A stretch of 64,000 nucleotides of DNA from Variovorax sp. PMC12 (GTDB taxonomy: Bacteria > Pseudomonadota > Gammaproteobacteria > Burkholderiales > Burkholderiaceae_C), in assembly GCF_003019815.1 (NCBI RefSeq), contig NZ_CP027773.1, positions 3,855,001-3,919,000 of the forward strand, read 5' to 3'. The notes beneath the pieces were generated by a model. That model saw nothing but the letters and a program-made list of their open reading frames with translations, did no database searches and was not told where the DNA came from. The position numbers and the translations under genes are program-made. Numbering within the stretch: position 1 is the first letter of the stretch; every line of letters starts with the position of its first letter. Below, piece after piece: positions 1 to 12,183 of the stretch.

Positions 1-2049
1 GTCCTCGACATGGGGCGCATCCAGCACGATCTTGGTCGGCGACTTGACCGTGATGTCCGCCGCGGTGCTCTCCAGGTTCATGGGGCCATCGGTCGTCGCT
101 TTCAGCGAGGTGGTCGCATGCACCTTCTGCGCGCCCTTGACGAGATAGTCCTCGTCGCCGTCGACCGTCACCTTCTTGCCCTTGGTTTCTTCGGTGTACA
201 GGCCGACCACCTTGGTGGTCTGGGGACCGGCGATGTCTTCCTTGAGCGAGGTACCGATGATCCGCTCTTCACCGCTGTCGACCGTGTCCTTGCGCTTTCC
301 GGTGACATGGATGGTCTGGTTGCCGATGACGTCGACCTGCTGGTCGCCGCCATCCACCTTGATGAACTGGTTGCCGCCGTTGACGGTGATCGTCTGCGGC
401 CCGCCCTTGTTCACCGTCAGCGTGTGCGGCCCGTTGACCGTCTCGTCGAGCGAGGTGTTGGTCGTGTAGGTGTCCGCGCCTTCGATCAGCGTGTCGCGCG
501 TGCCGTCCACGGTGTGGGTTTCGTTGTTCTCCACGCTGAGGCTGAAGTCCTTCTGCGCGTGCATCTTGATCGACTCGCTGCCGGGGTCGTCGTCGATCAC
601 GAAATGGTTGGCCAGCTCGCCGTCGCCCTTGATGGTGCGGCTGATGAAGCCGCTGACCGTCGCCTTGGCCGGCAGTTCGAGCGGCGGCATCTGGTCGGCG
701 TTGTAGACACGGCCGATGATGATCGGCCGGTCGGGGCAACCGGCGATGAAGTCGACGATCACTTCCTGCCCCACGCGCGGGTGGTTCACCGCGCCGAAGT
801 TCGAACCGGCCCAGGCGCTGGACACGCGCACCCAGCATGAGCTGTCCTCGTTGCGCTGGCCGTAGCGGTCCCAGCGGAACTGCACCTTCACGCGGCCGTA
901 CTTGTCGATCCAGATGTCTTCACCGGGCGGGCCCACGACCGTGGCGGTCTGCGGGCCATGCGTGGTCGGCATCCGCGTGACGCGCGGCGCGCGGAACGGA
1001 AACGACGTGGGCTGCACGTCGAAGTCGAAGCTGTAGAAACCGTCGGGACTGCCCGTCGCATAGCCGCCCTCGCGCAGGTTGTACGTGACCGAGACGATCA
1101 GGTATTCCTTGTTGTCCTCGTCACGCGGCGCGTTCTGCATGTCGAAGCGGTAGCCGGGCGCCATGCCGCGCACGTTGCAGTGGCCGGTGTCGACTTCGGC
1201 CTGCGCCTGCGCTTCCTCGAGCCGGATGCGCGCGTAGTGCTCGCCCTGCCCCGCGTCGCTGTAGCCGCCGAGCCACTCGTACATCTCGTAGCGGCCGTGG
1301 TCGTTCTCGCGCGGCTGGCTGCGCGTGTTGAGCAGGTCGGCCTTGGGCTTCTTGAAGTCGAAGTCGTCGACCACGTAGGTGCCCGGGCGAATCTCCTCGG
1401 TCACCTCCCACTGGTCGATGACTTCGCGGCCCGTCTCGCCCGCGCGATCGCTGGCGAGGTAGCCGATGCGCGGATAGCCCGGCAGCGTGTCGTGCGCACC
1501 CATGTCGTCGGCCAGCACCAGCGTGTGCTGGTTCTCGTCGTGCCTGAAGTAGTAGTAGATGCCTTCGTGTTCCATCAGCCGGCTCACGAAGGCGAAGTCG
1601 GTCTCCTGGTACTGCACCGAATAGTCGCGCTGGCGGTAGGTGGCGCTGAGCTTCTTCTCGAACGCGAACCCGTACTCGCCGAGCACTTCGTCCAGGATGT
1701 CGACCACCGACTTGTTCTGGAAGATCTTGCAGTCGCTGGTGCGCGTGAGGTACCAGAGCCACGGCCGCACGAGCGCCCGGTACACCACATAGCGCGACGA
1801 ACTCTCTTCGCGCCCGATCATCGTGAAGCGCGTGATCTGCCCGTTGAGATAGCGCGGCGTCCCGTCGATGGTGACGATCTCGAGCGTGAGCGGCTTGCCG
1901 AGCACCGCCTTCATGTCGACGGAGGTGTTGGGGCTCAGCAGGTCGACTTCGAACTCGAAGAGCTCCGACAGCGCTTCCTTGCCGTGCATCGAACGGAACA
2001 GCAGCTGGTCCGGTGGAAGCGGCGTGTGTGCGGTGACGACTCTGGCCAT
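1..2049 (-). CDS. vgrG: Type VI secretion spike protein VgrG (TssI), C-terminus beyond window
   Basis: Reading down from the ATG at 2049 gives MARVVTAHTPLPPDQLLF and then a continuous open frame to the window edge (about 683 residues seen). It follows the VgrG plan: an N-terminal gp27-like barrel with the typical DFAFVSRLMEHEGIYYYF stretch, an OB-fold region with the GRVKVQFRWDR and SCWVRVSSAWAG motifs, then a repetitive beta-helix of T/D/G-rich strands (DGTRDTLIEGADTYTTNTS and similar). It forms the trimeric tip of the T6SS tail tube. It lies 20 bp after tssH and is the last gene of the operon seen here. A GGGAG ribosome site precedes the ATG. Whether the missing C-terminus carries an effector domain cannot be told. 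Confidence 0.95.
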   Translation of the reverse strand, partial: MARVVTAHTPLPPDQLLFRSMHGKEALSELFEFEVDLLSPNTSVDMKAVLGKPLTLEIVTIDGTPRYLNGQITRFTMIGREESSSRYVVYRALVRPWLWYLTRTSDCKIFQNKSVVDILDEVLGEYGFAFEKKLSATYRQRDYSVQYQETDFAFVSRLMEHEGIYYYFRHDENQHTLVLADDMGAHDTLPGYPRIGYLASDRAGETGREVIDQWEVTEEIRPGTYVVDDFDFKKPKADLLNTRSQPRENDHGRYEMYEWLGGYSDAGQGEHYARIRLEEAQAQAEVDTGHCNVRGMAPGYRFDMQNAPRDEDNKEYLIVSVTYNLREGGYATGSPDGFYSFDFDVQPTSFPFRAPRVTRMPTTHGPQTATVVGPPGEDIWIDKYGRVKVQFRWDRYGQRNEDSSCWVRVSSAWAGSNFGAVNHPRVGQEVIVDFIAGCPDRPIIIGRVYNADQMPPLELPAKATVSGFISRTIKGDGELANHFVIDDDPGSESIKMHAQKDFSLSVENNETHTVDGTRDTLIEGADTYTTNTSLDETVNGPHTLTVNKGGPQTITVNGGNQFIKVDGGDQQVDVIGNQTIHVTGKRKDTVDSGEERIIGTSLKEDIAGPQTTKVVGLYTEETKGKKVTVDGDEDYLVKGAQKVHATTSLKATTDGPMNLESTAADITVKSPTKIVLDAPHVED

Positions 2050-2069
2050 GCGGTGCTCCCTTTCTTCGC

Positions 2070-4783
<2,714 letters not shown>

Positions 4784-4787
<4 letters not shown>

Positions 4788-5956
4788 GAACTTGAGTCGG
4801 AGGGAGCCGCCGATGCGGAACGGGAAAACAATGCCTCGGGCTGGAACACCATGTCGCCCGCGTCGGTGTCCTGGAGGCGCGTGCCGAGCCAGCTGCCCCA
4901 GCCGAGTTGCTGCCCGCCGCCGAGCTGCATGCCGCGGGCGTCCTGCTTGCGCAGCAGGAGCCGAAGCTCCCACGCGAATTCGATGCCCACGTACTGGCGT
5001 ACCCAGTCGACCACCTGCTGCAGGCGCCTGGTGCCGGGCAGAAGCTCCTGGAACTCCTGGTGCGACAGCGGGCCGAGCTCGACGCGGAACTTGCTCTGCG
5101 CATCGCGCACCGCGATGCCGACAGTGGCGCCGCCGCCCAGCCTGTGGTTGCGGCCCGAGTGGCCGAGCGTGCTGAGCTGGCGCTCGTCGATGCGCACCCA
5201 GTCGCTCACGAATTCCTCGATGCGCACGGGCACGTCGAAGTACAGCCGCAGGATCTGGATCAGGCCCTCGGGGTTGCGCGTCTGGCGCACGAGGTGGCCG
5301 GCCATGAACGTGCGCGCATGGTCGGCGATGCGGTCACGCCCCTTGAGGCCCGGCTGCCCCATGTTCATGAGGCTGGCGACGTAGTCGACGAAGCGGTGGC
5401 CGTCGGGGCGGTCGAGGCTGTTGACCGACTGCGCGTCGGCCCAGGCCCGGTAGAACAGCAGGATGAGCCGGTGATGGAACAGGTCGGCGAACGCGCTCAG
5501 CGTGTCGTCGGCATGGTGGCGCTTGCGCTCGCGCGCGTACTCGGTCATGTGCAGCGGCAGCGGGCCGTTGGGACCGAACAGGCCGAAGCCGTAGATCGAG
5601 ATGCGCGGCGGACCGTCCTGCGATGCATCGACGCCCGCCACGTTCGACGGCGCGAAAGCCATCGAGGGTTCCTGCCCCAGGCGCAGCGGCTCGTCGATGG
5701 GGCGCGGCGCGCGGCCAAGCAGCGGATGGTCGCTGCGCGCATCGAGCCGGCGCAGCAGCATGAACAGGTCGTGCCCGAAAGGCTGGTCTACCAGCTGCGC
5801 CCAGAGCTCGGGGTCGGCCTCGGGCAGGCCGCGCGACACCGGCGTGGCTTGCAGGGGCTGCGGGACGCTGTAGCAGACATCGGTCGAGTCCTGCCCGGCC
5901 TCGCCGTCCCGCACCGGCAAGGCCCCCACGTCGTCGGTGAAGCCCTCTTCGCTCAT
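4784..5956 (-). CDS. tssG: T6SS baseplate subunit TssG
   Basis: 390 residues from MSEEGFTDDVGALPV. The ATG overlaps the stop of tssF by 4 bp, and its own TGA overlaps tssH by 4 bp. It shows the TssG (VasB/ImpH) signature: PFGHDLFMLLRRLDA near residue 60, an ISIYGFGLFGPNGPLPLHMTEY segment, and LFHHRLILLFYRAW. TssG pairs with two TssF and one TssK to build the baseplate wedge that anchors to the membrane complex. TssK is not in the window. Confidence 0.95.
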
Positions 5957-7824
5957 ACGGCGGGGCGGCGTCCGATGCGCGGGGTCCAGCGCGCGATTTC
6001 TCCGCGCTGCAGGCTGGACAGCGCGAACTCGGTGAATGCATTGAGCGACACGTGGCGGCTGAAGAACTGCTCCAGCACCGCGCCGAACAGGTACGGGCTC
6101 GCGCCGGAGAACGCGACCTCGTCGATCTTCAGCGCGATCTCCACGCCGCGCCCGAACACGATCGGCCCCGGTTCGGGCAGGCGGCGGAAGACCGGCGCCA
6201 GCGCCATCGAACGCACGCCCTGGATCTGCCGGCGCACGGCCGGATCGGCCAGGTTGCCATAAAGGTCGAGCATCTCGCGCAGCGCGGCTGCACCCTGCGT
6301 CGCGTCGACGTCGGTCAGGCTCAGGTAGTTGAGGCCGAGATGGCTGATGAGCCGCCAGGTGAGCGCGCCCTCGGCCAACGCCGGATAGGGTCGCGACGGC
6401 CCGCGCAGGATGCGTATCGAGCGCACCGGCGCCGACACGCGCAGCGTGAAATCGGACTCCAGCCCGGTCGGCAGCAGCAGCGGCAGGTCGCGGTTGGTGC
6501 ACAGCGCGTCGAGCGTGATGTGGCGCAGGCTGTGCGGGAACGGCGCGTCATGCTGGTCGACCAGCGACACGTACACCTCGCTGCCGGTGTAGCTGGTGCG
6601 CGTGCCCTGTGCGCGGGCGCGGTCCGACACCAGGCGCGGCTCGCGGCGCAGCGAGAAGTAGGCGCCGAAGTCGCCGTCGTCCGCCGCGAACGAACCCAGG
6701 AAGGGCCGGAACTCGCGCTCTTCCGATCCGTTGGCCATGTGGCCGGTCACGCGCTCGACGGTGAAGATCTCGAAGTCGCGCGGCCGCGTGCGGTCGATGA
6801 CCGCATGGTGCTCGTGCTGGCCAGGCCCGACCGGAATGCGGTCGCTGCGGCGCGGCACGAGGTTGATGATCGGCGTGCAGAACAGCGAGAAGTGCCTGGC
6901 ATCGACCAGCCGCTCGAGGTCGGCATCGGCGCGGTCGAGCAGGATCACGATTTCCATCGTGTTGCCGCCCATGGCCTGTGCCGCCGCGCGCAGCTTGTTG
7001 ACGCTGAAGAACAGGTAGCGGTCGGGGAAGGCGAAGTACTCGTGCAGCAGGCGGTAGCCCTGGAACGAGCGCGCGTCGTAGGGCAGCAGCGCCTGGTCGG
7101 GCGCGAAGCCTTCGTGGCGGATGGCATCGTCGCCGAGCGGCACGATGCGCGCGGTGCTGCCCGGGCCGCTGCGGCATACGGTGCCCACGGCATGGTGCGC
7201 CACGAGTTCGAGCACGCGCAGCGCATGCAGCTCGGCGCCCGACAGGAAGAACTCGAGCCGCTCCAGCGGCATCTCGGAGAAGCGCGCGCCGCCCACCGCT
7301 TCGAGCCGGATGGTGAGCGCGCTCTTCGCCTGGCGCGCAACCGCCGGCATGGCATGAGCGATTTCCGCCGGCACCGGGCCGATGCCGGCCTCGGCCACGC
7401 GCACGGGCCACAGCGTGACGGCGTGGCCGGTGCGGAACTCGCAAGCCGTCTGCTCGCCCTTGATCATGCGCCCGCGCAGGATGGTGTGGCGCGGCAGCTC
7501 GTAGCCGGCCTTCAGCGAGCCTTCGTTGAGGTTGCCGTCGATCTGCACCACGGCCATCGCGGGCAGCGGCGCGAGGAAGTTGGGGTACACCACCTCCAGC
7601 AGCCGCTGCGAGAAGCGCGGAAATTCCGCGTCCATCTTGAGCTGGATGCGCGCGGTGAGAAAGCTGAAGCCTTCGAGCAGGCGCTCGACGTACGGATCGC
7701 TGACCTCGATGCCGCGCATGCCCAGGCGGCCCGCGATCTTGGGATAGCGCTGCGCGAACTCGGCCCCGAGCTCGTGCATGTAGGTGAGCTCGCGGTTGTA
7801 GTAATCCAGCAGCCGCGCATCCAT
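5953..7824 (-). CDS. tssF: T6SS baseplate subunit TssF
   Basis: 623 residues starting MDARLLDYYNRELTYMHELG, the classic TssF (ImpG/VasA) N-terminus, followed by FAQRYPKIAGRLGM and a PYVERLLEGFSFLTARIQLKMD segment. Length is normal for the family. The C-terminus overlaps tssG by 4 bp. Its 5' side is unusual for this operon: instead of overlapping tssE it is separated from it by 127 bp that hold a family A interspersed repeat ending seven bases before the ATG. Confidence 0.95.
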   Translation of the reverse strand: MDARLLDYYNRELTYMHELGAEFAQRYPKIAGRLGMRGIEVSDPYVERLLEGFSFLTARIQLKMDAEFPRFSQRLLEVVYPNFLAPLPAMAVVQIDGNLNEGSLKAGYELPRHTILRGRMIKGEQTACEFRTGHAVTLWPVRVAEAGIGPVPAEIAHAMPAVARQAKSALTIRLEAVGGARFSEMPLERLEFFLSGAELHALRVLELVAHHAVGTVCRSGPGSTARIVPLGDDAIRHEGFAPDQALLPYDARSFQGYRLLHEYFAFPDRYLFFSVNKLRAAAQAMGGNTMEIVILLDRADADLERLVDARHFSLFCTPIINLVPRRSDRIPVGPGQHEHHAVIDRTRPRDFEIFTVERVTGHMANGSEEREFRPFLGSFAADDGDFGAYFSLRREPRLVSDRARAQGTRTSYTGSEVYVSLVDQHDAPFPHSLRHITLDALCTNRDLPLLLPTGLESDFTLRVSAPVRSIRILRGPSRPYPALAEGALTWRLISHLGLNYLSLTDVDATQGAAALREMLDLYGNLADPAVRRQIQGVRSMALAPVFRRLPEPGPIVFGRGVEIALKIDEVAFSGASPYLFGAVLEQFFSRHVSLNAFTEFALSSLQRGEIARWTPRIGRRPAV

Positions 7825-7830
7825 CAGTAG

Positions 7831-7925
7831 CTCACCCCCAGGCTTCGCGCACTTCGTGTCGCTACGCCTCCCCCCTCACCGGGGGCAACACCAGTGGCCC
7901 GGCAAAGCCGGTTCCACGGTGTTTC
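7831..7925 (-). repeat. Interspersed repeat family A, copy 1
   Basis: About 95 bp between tssE and tssF. Read on the minus strand it runs GAAACACCGTGGAACCGGC, TTTGCCGGGCC, TGGTGTTGCCCCCGG, then GGCGTAGCGACACGAAG, TGCGCGAAGCCTGGGGGTGAG. The same ordered blocks recur at 24398-24454, 25709-25802 and 43153-43246. Short inverted pieces (CCGGC-TTT-GCCGG and CCCCCGG..GGGGG) give it hairpin potential like a REP element. This is the only copy whose canonical strand matches the direction of the host genes. Confidence 0.8.
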
Positions 7926-7951
7926 TTGAACAGAAGGCAAGAGCCACTGCA

Positions 7952-8497
7952 TCACAACCCTCCCGTGGGCCGCAGCACCATGTGGCCGCTCTCCAGGTCC
8001 AGTTCGGAACGCAGGATGAATTCGATCGGATAGGGCACCGACCACAGCGTGCCGCGGATCTCCAGCGCAAGCAGGTTGTGGTGCTCGAGGTCGGTCGCGT
8101 CGGTCACGCAGCGTACGTCGATGCTGTCCTTCATGATGCGCGGCTCGAAGTCGATGATGGCGGCGCGGATGGCGGCCTCGACATCGGCGAAGTCGACCTC
8201 CGACATGCGCCCGCCGGCCCAGCCGCGCACGCCGTAGTTCACCACCGAGCGGCGCGCGCGCGGCATGGCGTTGATGTCGTGGTCGGCACCGAAGTTGGTG
8301 GTGTTGAGCAGCCACTGCAGGTCGCGCAGAACCGAGTCGCGCAGCAGCTTGCCGCTCATGAGGAACGCGCCGGCGCGCTCCTGCCGGCTCTGCGGCGCCT
8401 TGTCGGTCAGGCGGTCCAGCAGCACGGGCTGGAGACGGTCGCGCGCAACGCTTTCCTGCGACTCGCCGTCGATGCTGTTGTCCATCAATGCGCTCAT
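7952..8497 (-). CDS. tssE: T6SS baseplate gp25-like protein TssE
   Basis: 181 residues from MSALMDNSIDGESQES. The gp25-like lysozyme-fold core contains LLDRLTDKAP, LRDSVLRDLQWLLNT, a VVNYGVRGW motif and IRAAIIDFEPRI, all typical of TssE (HsiF). It is a baseplate component that helps start sheath polymerisation. The ATG at 8497 overlaps the tagJ stop by 4 bp. It is followed by the repeat at 7831-7925 before tssF. Confidence 0.94.
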   Translation of the reverse strand: MSALMDNSIDGESQESVARDRLQPVLLDRLTDKAPQSRQERAGAFLMSGKLLRDSVLRDLQWLLNTTNFGADHDINAMPRARRSVVNYGVRGWAGGRMSEVDFADVEAAIRAAIIDFEPRIMKDSIDVRCVTDATDLEHHNLLALEIRGTLWSVPYPIEFILRSELDLESGHMVLRPTGGL

Positions 8498-9357
8498 GCG
8501 GTGGCGTCCTCGCGCGTGATCTCGATCAGCCGCAGGTCGAGCAGCGAATGGTCGCCGGCCTCGCTGATCAGCGTGCGCTGGCCGACGCCCGCGTATTGTT
8601 CTTCGCCGGCCAGCGGCAGCCAGTCGGTGCGGCGGCCCAGCGTGGTCTCGTCGTCGAGCCCTTCGAGGCTGCCCGGGTAGCGCACGGGCACCAGCCCGTT
8701 GAGCGCGCGGCCGTCCTGCAGTTCGATCTCGGCCGGCGCCCACAGCAGGTCGACCAGGTGCTGGGGACGCGAGAACTTGATGCGGCGTACCTCGGGAAGC
8801 GGCAGCCATGCGTAGCCCGAAGGCGTGAGCAGTTCCAGCACGGGGCCGATGCGGACGTCGCCGTCGCACAGCCATTCGAAATCGCTGCGCTGCACGGGCT
8901 CGCCGTCGAGCGCCTGTACGGCGCGGGCGTCGGAGCGGTCGACGCCGGTCAGGGCGCCGCGCAATGCGGGTGCGTCCTGGCGCGCGCTCTCGCGCAGGGC
9001 CGCGGCCTCCTCGGCGCGCTCGGCCGGCAGGGCGGCGGCGGCAACGAGCTGCTCCACCCATTCCGCGTTGCCGCCGACGATGGCCGGCGCGCGTCCGCCG
9101 GCCCAGAATTCGGCGCGATGCCGTTCCCCCGCGAGCGCCATCGAACATGTGACGCTGGCGGGCGTGAACGTGGGATCGAGCTTGGTGGCGAGCTTGAGCT
9201 GGTCTTCGGCCCGCTGCCACTCACCGCGCAGCGCAAGGAAGTGGCACAGGGCGAGCCGCAGGCTGGCGTTCTGGGGATCGGCGCGGATCTGCCGCTGTAC
9301 CCATTCGGTGTGCTCGGCCACGGAACGTTCGCCAAGCACTGCAAACCCATCGCCCAT
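8494..9357 (-). CDS. tagJ: T6SS accessory protein TagJ (ImpE family)
   Basis: 287 residues from MGDGFAVLGERSVAEHTEW. Two TPR-like helices near the N-terminus (LRLALCHFLALRGEWQRAEDQLKLATKLDP) lead into an ImpE domain with DFEWLCDGDVRIGPVLELL and PSGYAWLPLPEVRRIKF. TagJ (HsiE1) binds the TssB sheath subunit N-terminus in Pseudomonas aeruginosa H1-T6SS and is an accessory to ClpV recycling. Its presence fits a T6SS subclass that carries TagJ. It lies just after the terminator that follows hcp, so its expression probably depends on read-through. Confidence 0.9.
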   Translation of the reverse strand: MGDGFAVLGERSVAEHTEWVQRQIRADPQNASLRLALCHFLALRGEWQRAEDQLKLATKLDPTFTPASVTCSMALAGERHRAEFWAGGRAPAIVGGNAEWVEQLVAAAALPAERAEEAAALRESARQDAPALRGALTGVDRSDARAVQALDGEPVQRSDFEWLCDGDVRIGPVLELLTPSGYAWLPLPEVRRIKFSRPQHLVDLLWAPAEIELQDGRALNGLVPVRYPGSLEGLDDETTLGRRTDWLPLAGEEQYAGVGQRTLISEAGDHSLLDLRLIEITREDATA

Positions 9358-9422
9358 GAAGTGTCCTCATTGACTGACCGGCACCACGGCGCAGGGCCGT
9401 GGCGCGAGAAAGAGGGAAAGGG

Positions 9423-9447
9423 AAAAAAGGCGGCCGCGCGGGCCGCC
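9423..9447 (-). terminator. Intrinsic terminator after hcp
   Basis: On the transcribed (minus) strand a perfect 7-bp stem GGCGGCC / GGCCGCC with a 5-base loop (9429-9447) is followed at once by TTTTTT (9423-9428). It starts 8 bases after the hcp stop. It is inside the T6SS operon, not at its end, and would reduce transcription of tagJ and everything downstream relative to hcp. Confidence 0.85.
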
Positions 9448-9455
9448 GAAGGAAA

Positions 9456-9938
9456 TCAGGCTTCCTTGTTTTCCTTGATGTTCCAGCCCAGCACCGTCTC
9501 GGCGCCCTTGCCGCCCTTGTCGGTCTGTTCCCAGTACTGCTGCTTCACCTTCGCGGCCTGGAAGGCGTACTGCACGAACACCGCGTCGGAGCCCTGCTCG
9601 GCCGTGTACTGCACCGAGGTGACGAGCACTTCTTCGAGCGTGACGCGCGTGTATTCGATCTGCGAGCCGCCGGCCTTGCAGACCGACACCTCGACCTTGC
9701 TCAGGTGCTTGCCGCTGGCGCAGTTCTTCATGACCGAAGGCGCCGCCTTGTCGATGCGCGCGAGCACCTGCAGGTCGTTGAAGCTCGCCTTGCCCACGCC
9801 ACCGCCACCGCCGCTGACCATGTTTCCAGGCTGCGTCGCTCCCCATGCAAACGACTTGATGTCGGTCCAGTCCTTATGGTTCGAATCCTTCGATTCGCCG
9901 TTTGCACCTTCGACGCGCATGAACATGTCTACTGCCAT
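9456..9938 (-). CDS. hcp: T6SS tail-tube protein Hcp (TssD)
   Basis: 160 residues from MAVDMFMRVEGANGESKDS, with the Hcp pattern WTDIKSFAWGATQPG near residue 25, a Gly-rich turn, then VEVSVCKAGG and VTLEEVLVTSVQYTAEQGSD. Hexameric rings of Hcp stack to form the tube pushed out by sheath contraction, and it is needed in large amounts. That fits its place directly upstream of a strong terminator. No signal peptide, as expected. Confidence 0.97.
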   Translation of the reverse strand: MAVDMFMRVEGANGESKDSNHKDWTDIKSFAWGATQPGNMVSGGGGGVGKASFNDLQVLARIDKAAPSVMKNCASGKHLSKVEVSVCKAGGSQIEYTRVTLEEVLVTSVQYTAEQGSDAVFVQYAFQAAKVKQQYWEQTDKGGKGAETVLGWNIKENKEA

Positions 9939-9985
9939 GATTAACCCCCAAAGTTATTTGCGCCCGGATTCGGGACGCTGTTGAA

Positions 9986-11494
9986 TTAGCTGCTGTCCTT
10001 CTTGTTGGATGGCAGCTTCGAAACCAGCCGCAACGACACCGTCAGCCCTTCGAGCTGATAGTGCGGCCGGAGAAAAAACTTGGCAGCGTAGTAGCCGGGG
10101 TTGTCCTCGATGGCTTCCACCTGGACCTCGGCCGCCGCCAGCGGCTTCATTGCCTTCGTGTCCTGCGACGAGGTGCCGGGGCTGCCGTCGACGTAGTTCA
10201 TGATCCAGTCGTTGAGCCAGCGCTCCATGTCCTCGCGCTCGCGGAACGAACCGATCTTGTCGCGCACGATGCACTTCAGGTAGTGCGCGAAGCGGCAGCA
10301 AGCGAACAGGTACGGCAGGCGCGCCGCAAGGTTGGCATTGGCCGTGGCGTCGGCGTCGTAGTACTCGGCCGGCAGCTGCAATGACTGCGCGCCGATGAAG
10401 GCCGCGAAGTCGGAGTTCTTGCGGTGCACAAGCGGCATGAAGCCGTTCTTGGCCAGCTCGGCTTCGCGACGGTCGCTGATGGCGATCTCGGTCGGGCACT
10501 TCATGTCCACGCCGCCGTCGTCGGTCGGGAAGGTGTGGGTGGGAAGGTTCTCGACCGCGCCACCCGATTCGACGCCGCGGATGGACGTGCACCAGCCGTA
10601 CTGCTTGAACGAGCGGTTGATGTTCACGCCCATCGCATAGGCCGAGTTGGCCCAGGTGTAGCGGTTGTGCGCGGCGGAGTCGGTCTCTTCCTCGAACTCG
10701 AATTCATCGACCGGGTTGGTGCGCGCACCGTACGGCAGGCGCGCCAGGAAGCGCGGCATGGCCAGGCCGATGTAGCGCGCGTCTTCCGAATCGCGCAGCG
10801 AGCGCCAGGCCGTGTGCTCGGTGTTCTGGAAGATCTTGGTCAGGTCGCGCGGGTTGGAAAGCTCCTGCCAGGAATCCATCTGCATCACCGTGGGCGACGC
10901 GCCCGCGATGAACGGGCAATGCGCGGCGGCGGCGATCTTGGCCATTTCGCCGAGCATCTCTACGTCGGGCGGGCTGTGGTCGAAGTGGAAGTCGCCGATC
11001 AGCGCGCCGAAGGGCTCGCCGCCGAACTGGCCGTACTCGGCCTCGTAGATCTTCTTGAACAGCGGGCTCTGGTCCCAGCCGATGCCCTTGTGGCGCTTGA
11101 GCGAGCGCGCGACTTCCCGCTTGGAGGCGCACATCACGCGGATCTTCAGCTGCTCGTCGGTCTCGGTGTTGTTGACGAGGTAGTGCAGCCCGCGCCATGC
11201 GCCTTCGAGCTGCTGGAAGTCTTCGTGGTGCAGGATCTGGTTGATCTGCTCGGACAGCTTGCGGTCGATCTCGGTGATGATGGCCTGCACCGAACGGTAG
11301 GCGTCGTTGGAGATGGTGACCGTGTTCTCCAGCGCCTGCACGGCGAGCGTCTTGACGGCGTTTTCCACCGCCTCGCGGGCCTGGTCGGTCTTGGGCTTGA
11401 ACTCGCGCTGCAGCAGGTCGGAGAACTCGTTCGGCTCGAGCGCCTCGACGGTGGCCTGTGCGCGGGCGGCGCCTTGCTTGGGTGCGGTACTCAT
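9986..11494 (-). CDS. tssC: T6SS contractile sheath large subunit TssC (VipB)
   Basis: 502 residues. Family hallmarks include LEGAWRGLHYLVNNTETDEQLKIRVM, FGALIGDFHFDHSPPDVEML, CPFIAGASPTVMQMDSW, RFLARLPYGARTNPVDEF and the C-terminal DNPGYYAAKFFLRPHYQLEGLTVSLRLVSKLP. It polymerises with TssB into the contractile sheath. It lies 26 bp after tssB and 47 bp before hcp. Confidence 0.97.
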   Translation of the reverse strand: MSTAPKQGAARAQATVEALEPNEFSDLLQREFKPKTDQAREAVENAVKTLAVQALENTVTISNDAYRSVQAIITEIDRKLSEQINQILHHEDFQQLEGAWRGLHYLVNNTETDEQLKIRVMCASKREVARSLKRHKGIGWDQSPLFKKIYEAEYGQFGGEPFGALIGDFHFDHSPPDVEMLGEMAKIAAAAHCPFIAGASPTVMQMDSWQELSNPRDLTKIFQNTEHTAWRSLRDSEDARYIGLAMPRFLARLPYGARTNPVDEFEFEEETDSAAHNRYTWANSAYAMGVNINRSFKQYGWCTSIRGVESGGAVENLPTHTFPTDDGGVDMKCPTEIAISDRREAELAKNGFMPLVHRKNSDFAAFIGAQSLQLPAEYYDADATANANLAARLPYLFACCRFAHYLKCIVRDKIGSFREREDMERWLNDWIMNYVDGSPGTSSQDTKAMKPLAAAEVQVEAIEDNPGYYAAKFFLRPHYQLEGLTVSLRLVSKLPSNKKDSS

Positions 11495-11520
11495 GGTGGC
11501 GATGTCCTTGCTGCGAGCGC

Positions 11521-12096
11521 TTATTCGGAAGAGTTGCCGGGCGTGGCGGTGCCGACCTTTTCATTGGCAGCTTCCACGGCCTTGGCCACCGCGGGGTTGG
11601 GCGCGGAAGCCAGCGACTTCAGCAGCGCCGGGTTCTGCAGCGCCTGCGCGATGAGCTGCTCGGCACCGTTCTTGCCGTCCATGTACGACAGCAGGTTGGA
11701 CAGCTCCGTGCGTGCTTCGAGCAGTTGCTGCAGCGCGTCCACCTGCCGCGCGATGCGCGCGGGCGAGAAGTCGTCCATGCTGTCGAAGGTGATGTCGACG
11801 TTCATCTGGCCCTCGCCGGTGAGCGTGTTGGGCACCTGGAAGGCGACGCGCGGCTTGATGGACTTCATGCGGTCGTCGAAGTTGTCGATGTCCACCGGCA
11901 TGAACTCGCGCTCGGCGAGATCGGGCATCGGGTCGATCTGCTTGCCCGCGAGATCGGCGATGACGCCCATCACGAACGGCAGCTGGATCTTGCGCTCGCT
12001 GCCATAGATCTCGACGTCGTACTCGATCTGCACACGCGGCGCGCGATTGCGCGCGATGAACTTCTGACCACTGTTCCTGACACGGTTGTCTGCCAT
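11521..12096 (-). CDS. tssB: T6SS contractile sheath small subunit TssB (VipA)
   Basis: 191 residues with RAPRVQIEYDVEIYGSERKIQLPFVMGVIADL, REFMPVDIDNFDDRM and LTFDSMDDFSP-type motifs that define VipA/TssB. The C-terminal tail is longer and Ala/Pro-rich (NPAVAKAVEAANEKVGTATPG). It partners TssC in the sheath; TagJ, when present, binds its N-terminal helix. Confidence 0.96.
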   Translation of the reverse strand: MADNRVRNSGQKFIARNRAPRVQIEYDVEIYGSERKIQLPFVMGVIADLAGKQIDPMPDLAEREFMPVDIDNFDDRMKSIKPRVAFQVPNTLTGEGQMNVDITFDSMDDFSPARIARQVDALQQLLEARTELSNLLSYMDGKNGAEQLIAQALQNPALLKSLASAPNPAVAKAVEAANEKVGTATPGNSSE

Positions 12097-12183
12097 AAGC
12101 GTCCTCTTGAATCTGAAATGCGTGCGGATCTCACCCTGCCGCGCGCCGGCACACAGCCGCGCGGCACCCTTGCCTTTTTCCTC

